Positions 1-10,833 of a DNA stretch of 64,000 bases are shown one piece after another. Source of the DNA: Teratosphaeria epicoccoides (Eukaryota > Ascomycota > Dothideomycetes > Mycosphaerellales > Teratosphaeriaceae); assembly GCA_021401465.1 (NCBI GenBank), contig JADDMT010000001.1:744001-808000 (forward strand), given 5' to 3'. Every line of letters starts with the position of its first letter. Position 1 is the first letter of the stretch. Both the position numbers and the translations under genes were made by a program. The notes beneath the pieces are model-generated. The model saw only the letters and a list, made by a program, of their open reading frames with translations, made no database searches and was not told the DNA's origin.

Positions 1-882
1 ACACCTGTACCATCGGCTGGCGTGGGCCCTCCAGCGCATTTCCACCAGCTACCGAATCACCTGCAGGGACCTCCGATGGGAGCATCGCATCAGGGGAGAC
101 CGTTCTACCCAGGTCAGCCTGGCCCACACGCTCCAGCACACTTTCCACCACAGATGCATGGCCAATTTGGACCGAATGGATCCGTTCAGAATTCACCACG
201 ATTCAATACAGCCCAGATCGCATTCAACGGACAAATGGCAGGCATGCCACAGTTTGGCGGTCAGATGATGCAGCCTTACAGCATGAGCCCCAGCTCAAGA
301 TTTGCGCAGCCGTCGATGACCATGGGTCCTGGTCAGCCCTTCATGATGCCGCCGCAGCAGCCCGGACAGAGTGAGTCAATTACGCCACGGCACGACAAGT
401 ATCGGACAGCTAATAGAGAGTCAGTGCCTCATGTGAGACCTGGAGGGTTCAACCAAGGCCCACAGATGATGCCTCAGATGGGCGGCCAGGTCATGATGCC
501 GCAGCATTCGCAGGGCGGCTATGGCCCAAGCGGTATGCCGCAGCAGGCGTACTCGCCGATGCCGCCACATGCGCAGCCTGGTGGCGGCTTCCCACACATG
601 CCACCTGGTCATGGCACGCCGCAAGGTTACGCTGGCAGCCCTCGTCCGCCGATGATGCAACATTCGAGTTCGCAGCAAGGCTATCAGCTGTCGATGGGGG
701 CCCCCATGCCCGGACCTCCATTTGCAGCGGGTCCAGGACAGCCGCCGCCGCCACATCACTGGCAGCGACAGATGTCTGGCGGCGGACACGGCTTTCCTCA
801 GATGACACCGAGACAGCAACAAGCACAGATCTCGGCGCATCCGAGCCCGGGTATGGGAGCTGCAGGTGATGAAGGCAAATGA
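1..882 (+). CDS. Ataxin-2/Pbp1-like protein, C-terminal part (5' truncated by window edge)
   Basis: The frame is open from base 1 and ends at a TGA at 880-882, so only the last ~293 residues are present; the first in-frame Met-like codon (GTG at 22) is not a real start. The visible part is a low-complexity tail rich in Pro, Met, Gly and Gln (repeated MMPQ, GGQMM, PPHH, QQGY), ending in GMGAAGDEGK. It has no folded domain. Such tails follow the Lsm/LsmAD region in fungal ataxin-2 (Pbp1) proteins, which bind poly(A)-binding protein and act in stress granules and poly(A) control. The assignment rests on composition and the style of the C-terminus only, since the diagnostic domains lie outside the window. 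A GTGAGT at 371 could start a 46-bp intron, but the frame is open through it, so I left it unspliced. Confidence 0.5.
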   Translation, partial: TPVPSAGVGPPAHFHQLPNHLQGPPMGASHQGRPFYPGQPGPHAPAHFPPQMHGQFGPNGSVQNSPRFNTAQIAFNGQMAGMPQFGGQMMQPYSMSPSSRFAQPSMTMGPGQPFMMPPQQPGQSESITPRHDKYRTANRESVPHVRPGGFNQGPQMMPQMGGQVMMPQHSQGGYGPSGMPQQAYSPMPPHAQPGGGFPHMPPGHGTPQGYAGSPRPPMMQHSSSQQGYQLSMGAPMPGPPFAAGPGQPPPPHHWQRQMSGGGHGFPQMTPRQQQAQISAHPSPGMGAAGDEGK

Positions 883-1722
883 GGTCATCGCCATGACCAC
901 TGTCTGGTCTGGGAGGTGTTTGCCATCTCTTTGACTATATCCATCAAGAAGAAGCATCAGCGCTAGATGCCATCAGATCTTGCGGCATCTTCGGAGGACA
1001 TGTCTTCGAATATAAGGGACAAGTCAAAGGCATGTCGCTCGTCCGCTAATATGGTGATACTTAGCCGCACCGTCCCCTGCCAACGTGGCGGACCAGAGCG
1101 TGGCACCGATACGCAACGCAGCCCGGAGGTCAAGCGAAATTGAAAAGTGGCAACGACTTGCGCAAGGACCTTTGGGCGACACGAGATTCAGTTGTCAGAG
1201 CGGCAGCGCAGAAAAGTCTGTTACCTGGTCGAAGTCAAATAATGGCACGAGGTTTGCAGGCGGAAGAACGGAGGTAAAGTTGGTGGTGTGGGCGGAGTAG
1301 GGTTGTGCTTGATCATTGATGGTGGCGACACTACGATGAGACATAAGTGCAAAAATAAAGGCTGCTTTTGAGAAGGAAAGGGTGTGGCATGGTGTCTGCT
1401 GTTCGCGCCTCGGTGGACCGTGGATTCCGTGGGCAGAAAAGCCCAGTGTTACCCATGCTAGAGCATTCGTTGTTCCATCTCCGGTGTGCGCAAAATCACA
1501 GACCTTAAGCTGCGCCCTTCCTCATCTTCCCCATTTCTCAAGAGAGAAAATAAAACGAAACATTCCGCACGCTCAGCAAGCCGCAGTATGGTGGATTCGA
1601 TATTACTGCCAGAGACTTGACGGGAGATCTAGACCACGGCGCCCTTTCCCGTCGACTTCGTCGCACGTGATCTTGCCGTGAATAAATCTGCAACGCCTGA
1701 ACCGTCCGAGGATTCGCCGAGG
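883..1722. other. Intergenic, no gene seen
   Basis: About 0.8 kb downstream of the first gene with only short, compositionally random frames. It contains two CACGTGA palindrome sites (1663 and 1731). Confidence 0.5.
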
Positions 1723-2340
1723 TCACCCCCCACGTGATGCAATCTTGAAAGAATTGACCACCCTGCTTCCGATACTGCTTCCCATGCTCCTACGTATCGC
1801 CCTCAGGCCCGCACCTATCAGTCCAAAGCCCATTCCCATAAATCCAATGAGCACTTCCACCCATTCATTCCCTTTTTCCTGAGTGATCCTCACACATCTT
1901 ATTATACCCTTTCCCTTCGCGTTCTTCGAAACGTCCAGCACCGGACAGCCCCCTCCCGTACTGTGGACCGTCATATTGCCACAATCCTGGTTTGAAACAC
2001 ACGGCATTGTCAGTGTTCAGTGCGAGACGGAGTGTCAACGGTCACAGGGCCCGTACGAGCAGAGCGTGGGTCACGCTTTCGGAGGACACTCTGCTGCGCA
2101 CCCACGATATTGGCAGTAGAGCTTGGCGAGCCTTGTCATATGACGCCTTATCCATCAGACAGACAATCAGCATGGTTATTGAGTTTGAAAGAGGGACCAG
2201 AACGCTCACGTTCACACTGTATTTGCCCTTGTTGCCATTTACTCGCTTGGTTTGGGCGTCCCACACGACGTAGTCCCAGGCCTGTTGCTGTGCGAGAGGT
2301 TGCGTGCGTTGATCACCCATTTTCTTTTTGCCCGGATTAG
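1723..2340 (-). pseudogene. Possible 3' remnant of a decayed gene
   Basis: Minus-strand fragments at 2042-2320 and 1723-2007 look protein-like (for example WDYVVWDAQTKRVNG, then a Cys-containing stretch and a short hydrophobic GFMGMGFGLIGAG segment). They lie in different frames separated by stops, with no convincing splice sites to join them. They follow the S8-protease-like remnant on the same strand, so they may be its C-terminal part or a second dead gene. Function unknown. Confidence 0.25.
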
Positions 2341-2411
2341 TCCTCGAAATTCACCAAAACGAGGTCTCCTCTCGACGCGACACCTTGATTGATCCAAGCA
2401 GCCACACTGTA

Positions 2412-3290
2412 TCATAGGTCAGCGATGATGAGGACACGGCCCTGCTTCCTCACCGCCCTACCTCGCGACCCTGAGCTATGTGCACTCCAATCCGTCAAGT
2501 CCTCAGGTGCCCACGAATCGGTCACGCGCTCGGGCATTGCGTCGTTCGAAAGCACACGGCCGATCATGGACCGTCTTGTCCCTGCAAATTCCACGTGATC
2601 AAGCTTCAACCCACCACCAAGTATATAGATGGGTTGTCCTTTCCCAAGCAGTGGATTATACATGTAATCCGACAAAGCTGGTCTAGTCCCTGCAATGTCC
2701 AAGAGTTCCTCCTGACGGCCGGTCGGCAGGGGTCGAAGATGGTTAACGCTGTTCTTTCGAATGTCTAGACCCAGGTCCTGAACCGCACAATTCCCAATGC
2801 CTGACTTGATATCCGTATCTACCATGACAGCATCTGCCTCATAGTCACGCGCCGACTGCATAATCTAGACCCACTCGACAAGAGGCTGAGCCGCTATCGC
2901 TTTAGCCTTATCTGCAGTAATATTGGTATGGTGGCTTTGCAATGAGACAAAGTCGTGGTCGACTCGGTACCCTGAGCTCCCGTTGAGGAGTGTCTGGAGA
3001 GTGCTCAAGTCAGCAAGTCAGCTTGGACGGTCGCAAGTCTGTCTGCGCGGGAACACAGTCTTCCTGTCATTTCAGAGTTTGCATGCTCACTCGCAGGATG
3101 ACGGGAAAAGAACAGGCGCCAGCAACAAACAACACCCGTGAACCCATCGCACACACCTTCATAAAGCTTTGGAATGTCGCGCGATCCGTCCCCTTCTTCG
3201 TGCTGAACCAAGATGCCGTCACTGAGGCCGCTGCCAAACTCATTGACAAGGGGCTAGAGCTTGATCTTGTCGCTTTGGAGCTGAGGTGAA
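2412..3290 (-). pseudogene. Decayed subtilisin-like (S8) serine protease
   Basis: Read on the minus strand, a frame from about 3290 to 2412 gives a protein-like sequence broken by an in-frame TAG at 2865-2867 and probably other lesions. The part after the stop resembles the start of a fungal S8 peptidase domain: YMYNPLLGKGQ, then QPIYILGGGLKLDHVEF where active enzymes carry the catalytic V-D-T/S-G motif, then NDAMPERVTDSWAPEDLTD and a degraded SAHSSGS where H-G-T/S would be. The catalytic Asp position reads Gly and the His loop is damaged, so even without the stop this would not be a normal protease. The upstream part (IPKLYEG to ADLLT) could be propeptide. No Ser-containing G-T-S-M-A block was found downstream. 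Confidence 0.4.
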
Positions 3291-3562
3291 ATGTGGGCTC
3301 GTATAAAATATCGTTGGCTTGGGTATCTCAGAACTCCAAGCATGACTGCCAGAACTGCGGAGGGACTCCTCCGCCGCGGCAAGGGCTACAGCTGCTGCGA
3401 TGCTCTGCTTTCAATAGTCCTTCGCCTTCATATCACATCATTCTTCAATGTCCCTATGCCATGGAAGAGCCTGCGGAGGGATCTCAACAAGTCCAATTGT
3501 TCCGTGGCCCCGGTCCGTGTAGGAAAGACCTGCCTCAACCCATCGTTTGCAATCTCGTAGAT

Positions 3563-4513
3563 TCAAGCTTCAAAAGTATCAACGGTAGCGCAAATGGTCG
3601 ATGTGAATGTTGAGAGATCAGGAATTCCAGTACCAAGCAAGCTGCTGACCGAGCTTCCGGGCGCCCCATCGCTCAGGTTATCCGCTGACCAGAGGACTCC
3701 CTGCTTACCGATCCCGTCCAGAGAATTGACGACGGCATTTGCATTTCCGGCAAGACTTCCTAGAGCCTTGGTCAGGCCAGTGGGGCCGCTGAGGGCGCCA
3801 ACGTTGGGTCGGTGGGTAGCTGCAGGACCTGCTTCAATCGCAGAGTTGGCAGTGGAAAGCCTCGTTTGCGATGCTTGGCTTTCCGGCACAGCAATCGACG
3901 CTTTGCCAGAACACACCGCGTCTGAATGTAGAGTGACGAATGAGCCGTCAGTCTGCAGGAGTTCGACGGATGTCGTACGCGGCGGTACGTATACCCTCTC
4001 CATCAAACGTCACGGCGAAATGGATCTGTTCCAAGCCCGTGTTGGGGATCGTGCCCGGAACGGCACCAGAGCCGCCGCTCGGTGGCGGTGTAACGGCTGT
4101 TGGGGCAGCTGCGGAGGCTGCGGAGGCTGCGGAGCCCACTGTAATGGCAGATGGTATTGCAGAGTCTGATATGTTTGGTACGCTTTGGGTGGGCTTTGCA
4201 GACGATTCCGGGACGGAGATCCAGGAGCTAAAAAGGAATTCGTTGGCGTAGCACTGCTCGATTCCAGTGCGACAGATATGTAGTTGCAAGACTTGTCAGG
4301 TTGGCAGCGGTGTTGAGGTTAGTCGGGTGGAGGTCCCGGCTGTGCCGAGCTGCGAGCTCGCTGAAGTCTGAGTACCATCCGAGTCTGAAGCATTGCACTA
4401 GGCGTGCAGGTAGCGCCAGTGTTGGCAGGAATCGAAGATGACGGCAATCCGGTGCCAGTTCCAGCGAGTCTAGTTTGTAGCTGTGCTGAGCAATTGACAA
4501 ATATCGATGGCAA
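3563..4513 (-). pseudogene. Second decayed coding region, Ala/Ser/Gly-rich, frameshifted
   Basis: Two overlapping minus-strand frames (4289-3948 and 4006-3563) make a sensible sequence only if joined by a frame change near 4000-4010: the first ends HFAVTFDGE and the second continues RVYVPPRTTSVELLQTDGS. A three-fold 9-bp GCGGAGGCT repeat (4107-4135) encodes an Ala-Ser run. After a stop at 3563 the frame stays protein-like (IYEIANDGLRQVFP) for ~45 codons. It resembles the Ser/Thr/Ala-rich C-terminus of a secreted or cell-wall protein, but I do not recognise a family. It may belong to the same dead gene as the S8-like remnant downstream or be its neighbour. Confidence 0.3.
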
Positions 4514-5858
4514 ATATCAGAGTCGGAGCGAGTAGAAGGATGAACCCCAGATACACTGGAGGTTGTTGTGGCATCTCGGTGTGACGATAGTTCTTGTGGA
4601 GAACACGGACGAAGGGATCATAATGAACAAGATGCCCTGCTCACACCGAGCGTTTGGAAACGTTTCAAATCTCTTGATAGCGCTTACGAACGTTGTGTCT
4701 TAAATATGTGTGCTGAGATGGCGACAAGAGTTGGGTGCCGGAGAGGAATATAGGTGGTCAAGAGATGTTGGTGTACAGCCAACATCCTCCCAGCCATGTA
4801 TACCCCAGATTGGGTGCGACGTTGCCTGTACAGACATGTTGACTGCGTGAGCCCACATATGCGCTCGCCACGGGACAATTCGAGGGCATCGTTGATGTGT
4901 CCTTCGTCTGTTTTCAGAAAGAGCAAACAGCGGCCCTTGGGCACAGCGCCGCATATTGTTACCCTCAGGAACGCATATTGCACCGCCTGCCCAGGCGTGC
5001 TGAATCACGTGACACGAAACATACCGACAGCGGCGAGAAATCTTGACACCACATGCACGCACTCAAGCGGCACGGAGCCAGTGACGCTGCCATGTGATAT
5101 TGTGCCGTCATCGGTGACCAGCAAGCTGCGAAGTGGGGAGAAGCATGTGCCACGCAATACCGTATCGCAGAATCAAGGAACCCAACTCGCCGACAGGCGC
5201 TCTTGATCCCTCAACTGGAATGCTCCGCCGGCTGTCTGTCAGCCTTCCAACATCATTGTGCGCCCAAAGGCATCACTGCAACTGTCCACCTCGTCCTGCA
5301 AGATTTGCTGCCATGCCAATCACCATCACACTGACCTCTCACACCCCAAAGCCTCACCCCCGAATCGACGCTCCCTCCGACTTTTCCGATCTCCCCGCCC
5401 ATTCCTGTCCCGACACCTGCATCCCAAGCCAAAACCACGTCAGCGCATCTTCAGTCTCCCAGGAAACCTGTCCCAGATGAGGTATGCCAGAGTCCCGCGG
5501 GAGATACACGACACTCACACGGACGAACGGTGGAAAGCTTGGATGGTCGCTGGCAGTGTCGGCAAGAGCATCACGTCTGGGGCTCCACGGAGCTACAGTT
5601 TGCTGACTTCATCGGGGTGATGTTGGCTTTCGAGGCTCAGCATCGAGGTTCTACTGGCTCACAATGGCGGTGTTGGATCGTTCTGGTGGGATATGGCAGT
5701 TTCTGTTGGATTTGGCAAGGCGCGTTGCAGCCACGCTCGTGCTCGCCGCGTTGCGATACTCGTTTGCATCCCCTGGCTCCCTTTCCTAGATCTCGGTCCC
5801 TCGTCCCTTTGAGGCCGGTCCAGCAGAGTCCGCAACACAACAGAAGTCGCACCTCACC
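4514..5858. other. Intergenic, no gene seen
   Basis: No supported gene. A short frame at 5313-5480 (MPITITLTSHTPKPHPRID...) has an N-terminus-like look and a good ATG but goes nowhere I can follow. A TCACGTGAC palindrome lies at 5005-5013. Confidence 0.4.
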
Positions 5859-6474
5859 TCACCTCGTCCACGCATGATTCCACCCCTCGCGACTCGGAAA
5901 GTCGGTCTGCAACCTCGCGTACTCAATCGGCACACCATCCCACACCCGGTCCTTCAACATCGCGACCCTGTACAGCCTCCCCATATCCCTCCCCTCCCCA
6001 CCAGGCCTGTCCCCACCGGCGCCCAACCTCATGCGATCTTCCGCGGTCAAACCGTCTCTGTCGATCAATCGTAAAGCCTCGCAGGCCGCGGCCATGGAGT
6101 TGTACTGCCGTTCGAGCTCTAGTTGTCTCTGCTGGGCGAGTTTGCGCTGATAGAGACGCCAGGCGCGATGGATGGTCCAGTGGCGGAGGGCGCGGTTGCG
6201 GGAGAAGCGGAGGGGGCGGGGGGTGAGGGCGTGTTGGAGGTGGTATCTAGGACATGATGAATGCTGCGGAGAGCATTGTGGGGGGGAGGTAGCTGTACCT
6301 GATGATTGTGACGCGCATGTCAGTTCTCTGGCCGCCCTTGTCGCGCTTCATCATGGGCGCGGTGGTGGAGAAGGGGCTTTGCTGTTGGCGCAGACGTGCT
6401 TGTGCGGTGCATGGCAGATTGGAGTTCCGTAGTGGGGAGAAAGGCATCAGTCGGCTGAGTGAAGGTGCGTGCAT
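5859..6474 (-). CDS. Mitochondrial large ribosomal subunit protein mL40
   Basis: Two exons on the minus strand: 6474-6299 and 6246-5859, with a 52-bp intron (6298-6247; GTACAG...CTAG) that restores an Arg codon. The 187-residue product starts with a basic, acid-free presequence (MHAPSLSRLMPFSPLRNSN) typical of mitochondrial import. It then has the mL40 (Mrpl28) block: LTPRPLRFSRNRALRHWT at about residue 64, EDRMRLG, RLYRVAMLKDRVWDGVP and a C-terminal REGWNHAWTR. Members of this family bind the outer part of the mitochondrial large subunit. Identification is from remembered family motifs, not an alignment. The gene is divergent from the phosphoacetylglucosamine mutase, with 488 bp between start codons. 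Confidence 0.75.
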
Positions 6475-6727
6475 GGTGATGACAGACGTGACCTTGCTGC
6501 AGTGACGATTGGAGATTCTCGTAATTCTCGTCGAAGCATTGCGGAAGTGTTCCCTTTTGGGATGGCCGACCTGGGCATGTCCTAGGCGCGCGCTAAGCGG
6601 AAACGGAAGGAAGGCACGAGCCGAGAGCGGCTACGGGAGTGCGGGTTGGCGGGGCATTATTGGCTCAGGTGGAAACATGAATGACTCGAGATGTACATGT
6701 CGTGTGTCTTTGTTCCGCAAGCAAGAG

Positions 6728-6807
6728 AGCCAGAAAGCCAGGCAGCCAGAAAGCCAGGCAGCCAGAAAGCCAGGCAGCCAGAAAGCCAGACAGCCAGACA
6801 GCCAGCC
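6728..6807 (+). repeat. 8-bp/16-bp tandem repeat in the leader of the mutase gene
   Basis: Ten consecutive 8-mers of the form AGCCAGRM, arranged as four 16-bp units AGCCAGAAAGCCAGGC (the last with AGAC) plus two 8-bp half units. It lies 155 bp upstream of the presumed mutase start codon, in a frame open into that gene. Confidence 0.9.
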
Positions 6808-6962
6808 TCATCATTATTCACTGCCACCCTGCTGCCTGCCTGCCCGCCCGCTCCTTCCTTCTTGTCTTGTGCAATGATAGTCTCCCCCACATCCTGACAC
6901 CAAACCCTCCCGTCCTCACATTCACCTCCACCAAACATTACATTCCCTCCTTCGTGCACGAC

Positions 6963-9051
6963 ATGGCCGCCGCCGCCGCCGCCACCATCCCCAACATCGA
7001 CGACTATGCTGCCGCCCTGCAAAACGCCGCCGCCGCCTTCCCCCGCGCCAACAGCGACCGCGACTTCACCTACGGCACGGCAGGCTTTCGCATGCGTGCA
7101 GACCTCCTCGACTATGTCGTCTTCACCGTCGGCATCACCGCCGCCCTCCGCTCGCGGAAGCTCAACGGCAAGACCATCGGCGTCATGATCACCGCCTCAC
7201 ACAATCCCGCCGAAGATAACGGAGTTAAGATTGTGGATCCGATGGGCGAGATGATGGAGCAAGAGTGGGAGAGGCCGGCGACGATCTTCTCCAACATCCG
7301 CGATGCTCAGCAGCTGGGCGCCGGCTTCAAGGACGCCGTCAAGGAGCTGAGGGTAGATATCGGCAAGCCCGCCCACGTCATATTCGCGAGAGACACCAGA
7401 CCGAGCGGTGCGAGACTGGTGAAGGCGTTGGTCGCGGCCTTGGAGGCTTCCGGCGCGACTTACCACGACTATGGCTACAATACCACTCCCCAGCTACACT
7501 ACCTGGTCCGCGCGACAAACACTCAGGACACGGACAGACCCTTCGGCGAGGCGTCCGAAGAGGGCTACTACAAGAAGCTGGCTGCTGCATACGAGAAGGC
7601 CATACAATACTCGACCCAGCACACGCCAGTCACGATCGATGGTGCAAATGGCGTTGGTGCCCCAAAGATGAAGGAGATGCTGAGATACTTGCCCAAGGAC
7701 CAGTTCAAGTGCAAAATCGTCAACGACAAGATCGAGAACCCCGGACTCCTCAACTTCAAGGCCGGCGCCGACTTTGTCAAGACCAGCCAGCGTGCTCCCG
7801 AGGGCTTCGATGGCAAGCCCTACGATCGATGGGCCTCATTCGATGGTGATGCGGATCGCATTGTCTACTACTTCCACAAAGAAGGCTCTGTGTTCAAGCT
7901 GCTGGATGGTGACCGGATCGCTACTCTGGCGGCAGCTTTCATCGGTGACTTGGTCCGGAAAGCTGGTCTGGAAGACAGCATCAAGATCGCCGTCGTCCAG
8001 ACGGCGTACGCCAACGGCGGCTCGACCAAGTACGTCGAGCAAGTCTTGAAGCTCAAGGTCCAGTTCACCCCAACGGGTGTCAAGCACTTGCACCACGTCG
8101 CGGCTCAGTCAGACATTGGCGTGTACTTTGAGGCCAATGGACACGGCACAGTCCTCTTCTCCGACCGCGCATTGCGTGTCATGAGGAAGTATGAACCAGA
8201 GTCACCCGCCCAGCTCGAGGCGCTAGACACGCTGCAGGCTCTCTCCGAACTCATCAACCAAACGGTCGGCGACGCCATTTCCGACTTGCTTCTGGTCGAG
8301 GTCATCCTGGCTCACAAAGACTGGACCGTCGTGGAGTGGTCCAACACCTACACCGACCTGCCCAACAAGCTCGCCAAAGTTGTTGTGAAAGACAGATCCC
8401 AATACAAGACGGTGCCCAACACCGCCGAACGCAAATTACAAACTCCCGAAGGTATGCAGAAGGGCATCGACAACATCGTCGCCAAGTACAAACAGGGTCG
8501 CAGCTTCGTGCGCGCATCTGGAACAGAAGACGCCGTGCGTGTCTATGCTGAAGCAGCAGAGTCCTACGAGGTGGAGGACATGATCGGCAAGGTACGTTTC
8601 CCCTCCCCTTCCCCATCCTTCTCCCCTTGTTAGGCGCGGCGCGGCAGGCGAAATGGCATGTCGGCTACATCTACTTCGACATGATATTCGGCGCTAGCAG
8701 CGTCCATTGTGAACATTTTTGGTTTGTTGCGACTGCGAAAGGACATCGCAGGTTGCCAAAGCAAAGCAGTGAATATGTCTCGTGCTTGCGTGCTGTTCCC
8801 TTGCGAAATTTGCAGTCCGACATCCGTTGTCGTAATTCCAAGCTACACTCCACTTTTGCACCACCTCAAGGAGCCCTTTCCCCCCCATCCTACTGACGCA
8901 TCACCGCTCCCAGGTCTGCGACCTCATCCGCTCCACCGACGCCGACTCCTCCGCCCCCACGAACGACACGCCTCAAGCCAAGGACCCGAAGTCCAAAGAC
9001 GACCAAGCCGCCGGCCTCGGACGCGGTCCTCGAGACGCCAACGTGCCATAG
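6963..9051 (+). CDS. AGM1: Phosphoacetylglucosamine mutase (GlcNAc-6-P to GlcNAc-1-P)
   Basis: Two exons: 6963-8591 and 8914-9051 (588 residues; yeast Pcm1/Agm1 is 557). It is the cytosolic enzyme that converts GlcNAc-6-phosphate to GlcNAc-1-phosphate, feeding UDP-GlcNAc for chitin, N-glycans and GPI anchors. All four active-site loops are visible: phosphoserine loop MITASHNPAED (Ser79), metal loop DGDADR (Asp294, 296, 298), sugar-binding FEANGHGT, and phosphate loop RASGTED (Arg517). The intron is 322 bp, long for this window, and the last exon encodes only 45 residues with a variable tail. The ATG at 6963 matches the conserved N-terminus, but an in-frame ATG at 6681 would add 94 residues including a repeat-encoded stretch. 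It is divergent from mL40. Confidence 0.93.
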
Positions 9052-10120
9052 AACGGCGCGGCAGCATGCTTGCTCGAGGACACGAGACACCAGCCGCTCG
9101 TCATAGATTGTGAGCGATTGTTTTACTGGCATTTCGTGCAGCAGCCTGGGAGATTACCTTTCTGGGCGCCTTGGGAGGTGAGGACGAGGAGTGAGGAGCA
9201 GGAGTGGAGGCCAGGGGTCAAGGCGGAGAGGGGGATGTTTGGATGGTGGGAGTGGGAGGAGGAGGTGGGGAAGGTGCCCAGTTTTGTGGAGAGGGAGAGG
9301 AGGGATTCGGTTGGGGAGGGGCTTTGGGTGGAGGCGAATCGGTGTGGAAGGGAAGGGTGGGGGGCATAAGCGTGGGGAGTCTTTCGTTTACGGGATGTGA
9401 TGACATGATTAAGGATGGGAAAAGTTTTGCTGAGTGATGAAACATGGCTGGGCATTTTTCGTTGTGGGGGACGGGGTCAGGAAAAAAGTTATGGTGGGTG
9501 TATGCGGCTCAGAGACGGGCATACGTTCGCACCAGGATGGTAGGATGTAACAGTAGATGCTTTCCTGCGTGGGTAACACGGGACGAAGTGTCTTTTCCTC
9601 TGTCGAACCCCCGTTCTGTGCCTGGGGAACACTGTTGAAGTGCAATCGAGTGAGAAGTGTTGCGACTTACTGACGGTGTGCGCAAATTTCCTTTTAGTAT
9701 CAGCACATGAAGCCATTCGTGGCGCGCGACCAATTCTCCCAGAGGCCGAGGCGTCTAGTAGGTAATTTTGGACGATCGATCATCGAGCGCCCAACAACAT
9801 CCCCACGACCCGTCCCGTCCTTTGCATCTTTTGCGACTTTCTTCCCTGCCTCTATGCCTCACAAGTCCAGATCTGCGATGGAGATTGTCCACTCGTACGT
9901 GGGCTCGCGGAACCGCGGCGTTGACGGTGAAGACTCGTGGGGTGTACCTGGCGCAACATGGTCCGAGGATGTGTGAGAGAGGGTCCATGTTTCCGAAGAC
10001 ACAATAGGCTGTCAAAGTCCTTGGCTCAAGCTCAATCCGTATGGAGGAGAACGTTCAGCTATCACCTGTGGAAGATGAGAATATTCCTGTATGAGTGCAT
10101 TGCATGGCACCGATACCCTT
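9052..10120. other. Intergenic, no supported gene
   Basis: 9070-9369 (+) and 9123-9455 (-) are long overlapping open frames in purine-biased DNA; neither shows a recognisable protein, so none is called. The remainder holds only random frames. Confidence 0.4.
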
Positions 10121-10124
10121 CCGG

Positions 10125-10508
10125 TTAGTACTGTCCCTTGATTTGCAAAGTTGCGGCCTCGACACGTGGAATCAATCTGACGACCGTGTAGGAAGTCGGG
10201 GCCGATGTTGCCGGTGAAGTTGTTGCCATTGGAAGCGGAGTCCGCTCCCAGATACGGCTTGATGACCCAGTCTTCGGGCCTGCTACGTGACCGATGGGTA
10301 TCAGGGCAACAGAGGGCATTGACTGACCTCTGACCCATCGTTCTGCAGTCAAAGGCAACGCGTCGGATGCGCCAGGCAATGGTGGCTTTGCGGAGCACGC
10401 TGCCATTCGAGAAGTCGTGGCCGGGAGGATGCCCCAATGCATGCAATTCGAGCAGGCTGCAATTTTTAGGAACGTCATCGTGAGTAAGACAATGGGTAGA
10501 ATCATTTT
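10125..10508 (-). CDS. Possible small gene, structure unresolved
   Basis: The minus strand has plausible splice signals: an acceptor ending ...AAATTGCAG near 10465 and an intron 'GTCAGTCAATG...CACGTAG' at about 10330-10286 (about 45 bp, multiple of three). In one frame the flanking exons read AWRIRRVAFDCRTMGQ then PEDWVIKPYLGADSASNG and NFTGNIGPDFLHGRQIDST, which looks like real coding sequence. In another frame an ATG at 10508 gives a signal-peptide-like MILPIVLLTMTFLKIAACS. I could not connect the two convincingly. It could be a small secreted protein or a relic. No family recognised. Confidence 0.3.
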   Translation of the reverse strand, partial: KMILPIVLLTMTFLKIAACSNCMHWGILPATTSRMAACSAKPPLPGASDALPLTAERWVRGQSMPSVALIPIGHVAGPKTGSSSRIWERTPLPMATTSPATSAPTSYTVVRLIPRVEAATLQIKGQY

Positions 10509-10833
10509 GAGTGTAGCACCAGTTCTGTCAAGATTTTGACACTTCTGACGGTTGATCGTCTGATGCATGTCTGACTGCTCTGTCGATGGTTAATGTAGCT
10601 GTCAAATGCATCACCCATTGTCCGCTGGTCGGCTGATCGCGTCATTGAGAGCCTTCTATCCGCAAGACATTGGCGCTACGGAAGATCACTACACCCAGAG
10701 CATAGGCAGTTTGGAGAAAGATGGAATTCAGTGGCCCGGAGATCGTTGGACGAGCGAATCATCGAGATTCCTCCTTCTGCAAATGCCCATACTTAGACAT
10801 TGGACTTGCACTCGGCAAGGATAGCGAGCACCA

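Noticed and set aside
371..416. Possible 46-bp intron (GTGAGT...CTAATAG) in the first gene
   Set aside because: Removing it would shift the frame of an otherwise continuous Pro/Met-rich tail.
9070..9455. Overlapping open frames on both strands downstream of the mutase gene
   Set aside because: Purine-biased DNA keeps both open; I saw no conserved segment.
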